Positions 5,316 through 5,692 of a DNA stretch of 5,692 bases are shown here, in pieces. The DNA is from an uncultured Clostridia bacterium. GTDB taxonomy: Bacteria > Bacillota > Clostridia > Lachnospirales > Anaerotignaceae. The position numbers and the translations under genes were made by a program. The DNA lies in contig CATZIM010000132.1 of the NCBI GenBank assembly GCA_958420075.1, positions 1 to 5,692 of the forward strand. The letters run 5' to 3'. The first letter of the stretch is position 1. Every line of letters starts with the position of its first letter. The notes under the pieces were generated by a model that was given only the letters and a program-made list of their open reading frames with translations, ran no database searches and had not been told where the DNA came from.

Positions 5316-5692
5316 CTATCTCATCATCTCGTATAACACCCTTAACAGGTCTTCATCTTCCCGCACATGGGCAAAAACAGCATCCCGGCGGCTGCAAAAT
5401 TCTCTGAGAGCCGCTCGCTGTTTCATGAGGGCTTTTTTATAAGCTGCCGCCATGGCTTCGTTCAGCTCCAGATCTCTGCTTTCTCCCGTTTCCGCATCCA
5501 CCAGCCGAACAGCGCCGCCCACTTTCGGTTCTTCCTCCTCCTTTGAAAGAACCTGTACCAGCAAAACCTCCTGTTTTTTCTGCTGGAGCAGCTTCACCGT
5601 ATCCTCGATGCCATTGTCTGTCATAAAATCAGAAATCACAACGGCAATGCCCCGCCGCAAAGGGCCGCATCCCATGGCTGCGGACAAAGGCG
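5316..5692 (-). CDS. DUF58 (vWA-like) protein, C-terminal part, cut by window edge
   Basis: The reading frame stays open to the window edge, so only about the last 125 residues are seen. A TTG at 5687 and an ATG at 5675 fall inside the frame and are not convincing starts, since the conserved domain is already under way. The segment RRGIAVVISDFM, the strand EVLLVQVLS, the stretch GAVRLVDAETGE and the final helices (YKKALMKQRAALREFC, then DEDLLRVLYEMM) match the C-terminal half of DUF58 proteins, which have a von Willebrand A-like fold and are usually encoded next to a MoxR AAA+ ATPase. Their biochemical role is mostly unknown; a chaperone or assembly role is inferred from MoxR partners. The MIDAS metal-site motif would lie upstream, outside the window. 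It is the last gene of its unit, as a terminator follows at once. Confidence 0.8.
   Translation of the reverse strand, partial: PLSAAMGCGPLRRGIAVVISDFMTDNGIEDTVKLLQQKKQEVLLVQVLSKEEEEPKVGGAVRLVDAETGESRDLELNEAMAAAYKKALMKQRAALREFCSRRDAVFAHVREDEDLLRVLYEMMR

Noticed and set aside
5142..5336. Plus-strand frame of 64 codons between the lipoprotein and DUF58 genes
   Set aside because: It reads through the terminator at 5265-5307 into the antisense of the DUF58 gene and has no convincing ribosome binding site.

Overview
All recognisable genes in this window lie on the minus strand, so transcription runs from high to low coordinates. The window looks like core chromosome of a Firmicute, most likely a clostridium. 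The pointers are strong purine-rich ribosome binding sites, sigma-A type promoters with A-tract upstream elements, hairpin/T-tract terminators, a YkpA-type ABC-F protein very close to the Bacillus one, and a lysine exporter split over two genes. I cannot name the species. There are no insertion sequences, phage genes, CRISPR repeats or signs of recent transfer.

Reading in the direction of transcription, the window opens with the 3' end of a DUF58 (von Willebrand A-like) gene cut by the window edge (5316-5692), closed by a perfect 15-bp terminator (5265-5307). Next is a single-gene unit for a secreted lipoprotein of unknown function (4174-5055), with its own promoter (5108-5136) and terminator (4118-4157). 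Then comes a tight four-gene operon: ABC-F ATPase (2370-3998), threonine aldolase family enzyme (1333-2364), and the N-terminal (1046-1327) and C-terminal (465-1049) halves of a LysO-type amino acid exporter. The genes are separated by 5 nt, 5 nt and a 4-nt overlap. The window ends with two tandem tRNA-Leu(CAG) genes (292-376 and 3-87), each with its own promoter. The terminator at 253-284 follows the first-transcribed tRNA.

In function, the operon joins a ribosome-associated ABC-F factor, a PLP enzyme that should split threonine-like beta-hydroxy amino acids, and a membrane exporter for a basic amino acid. No terminator is visible between the exporter and the first tRNA-Leu, so operon read-through may reach the tRNA.

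Nothing here is a clear new system. The points most worth a second look are the loss of the usual active-site histidine in the threonine aldolase, the split exporter beside it, the single degenerate ATP site of the ABC-F protein, the missing terminator and inverted repeat around the tRNA promoter, and the compensatory change between the two tRNA copies.
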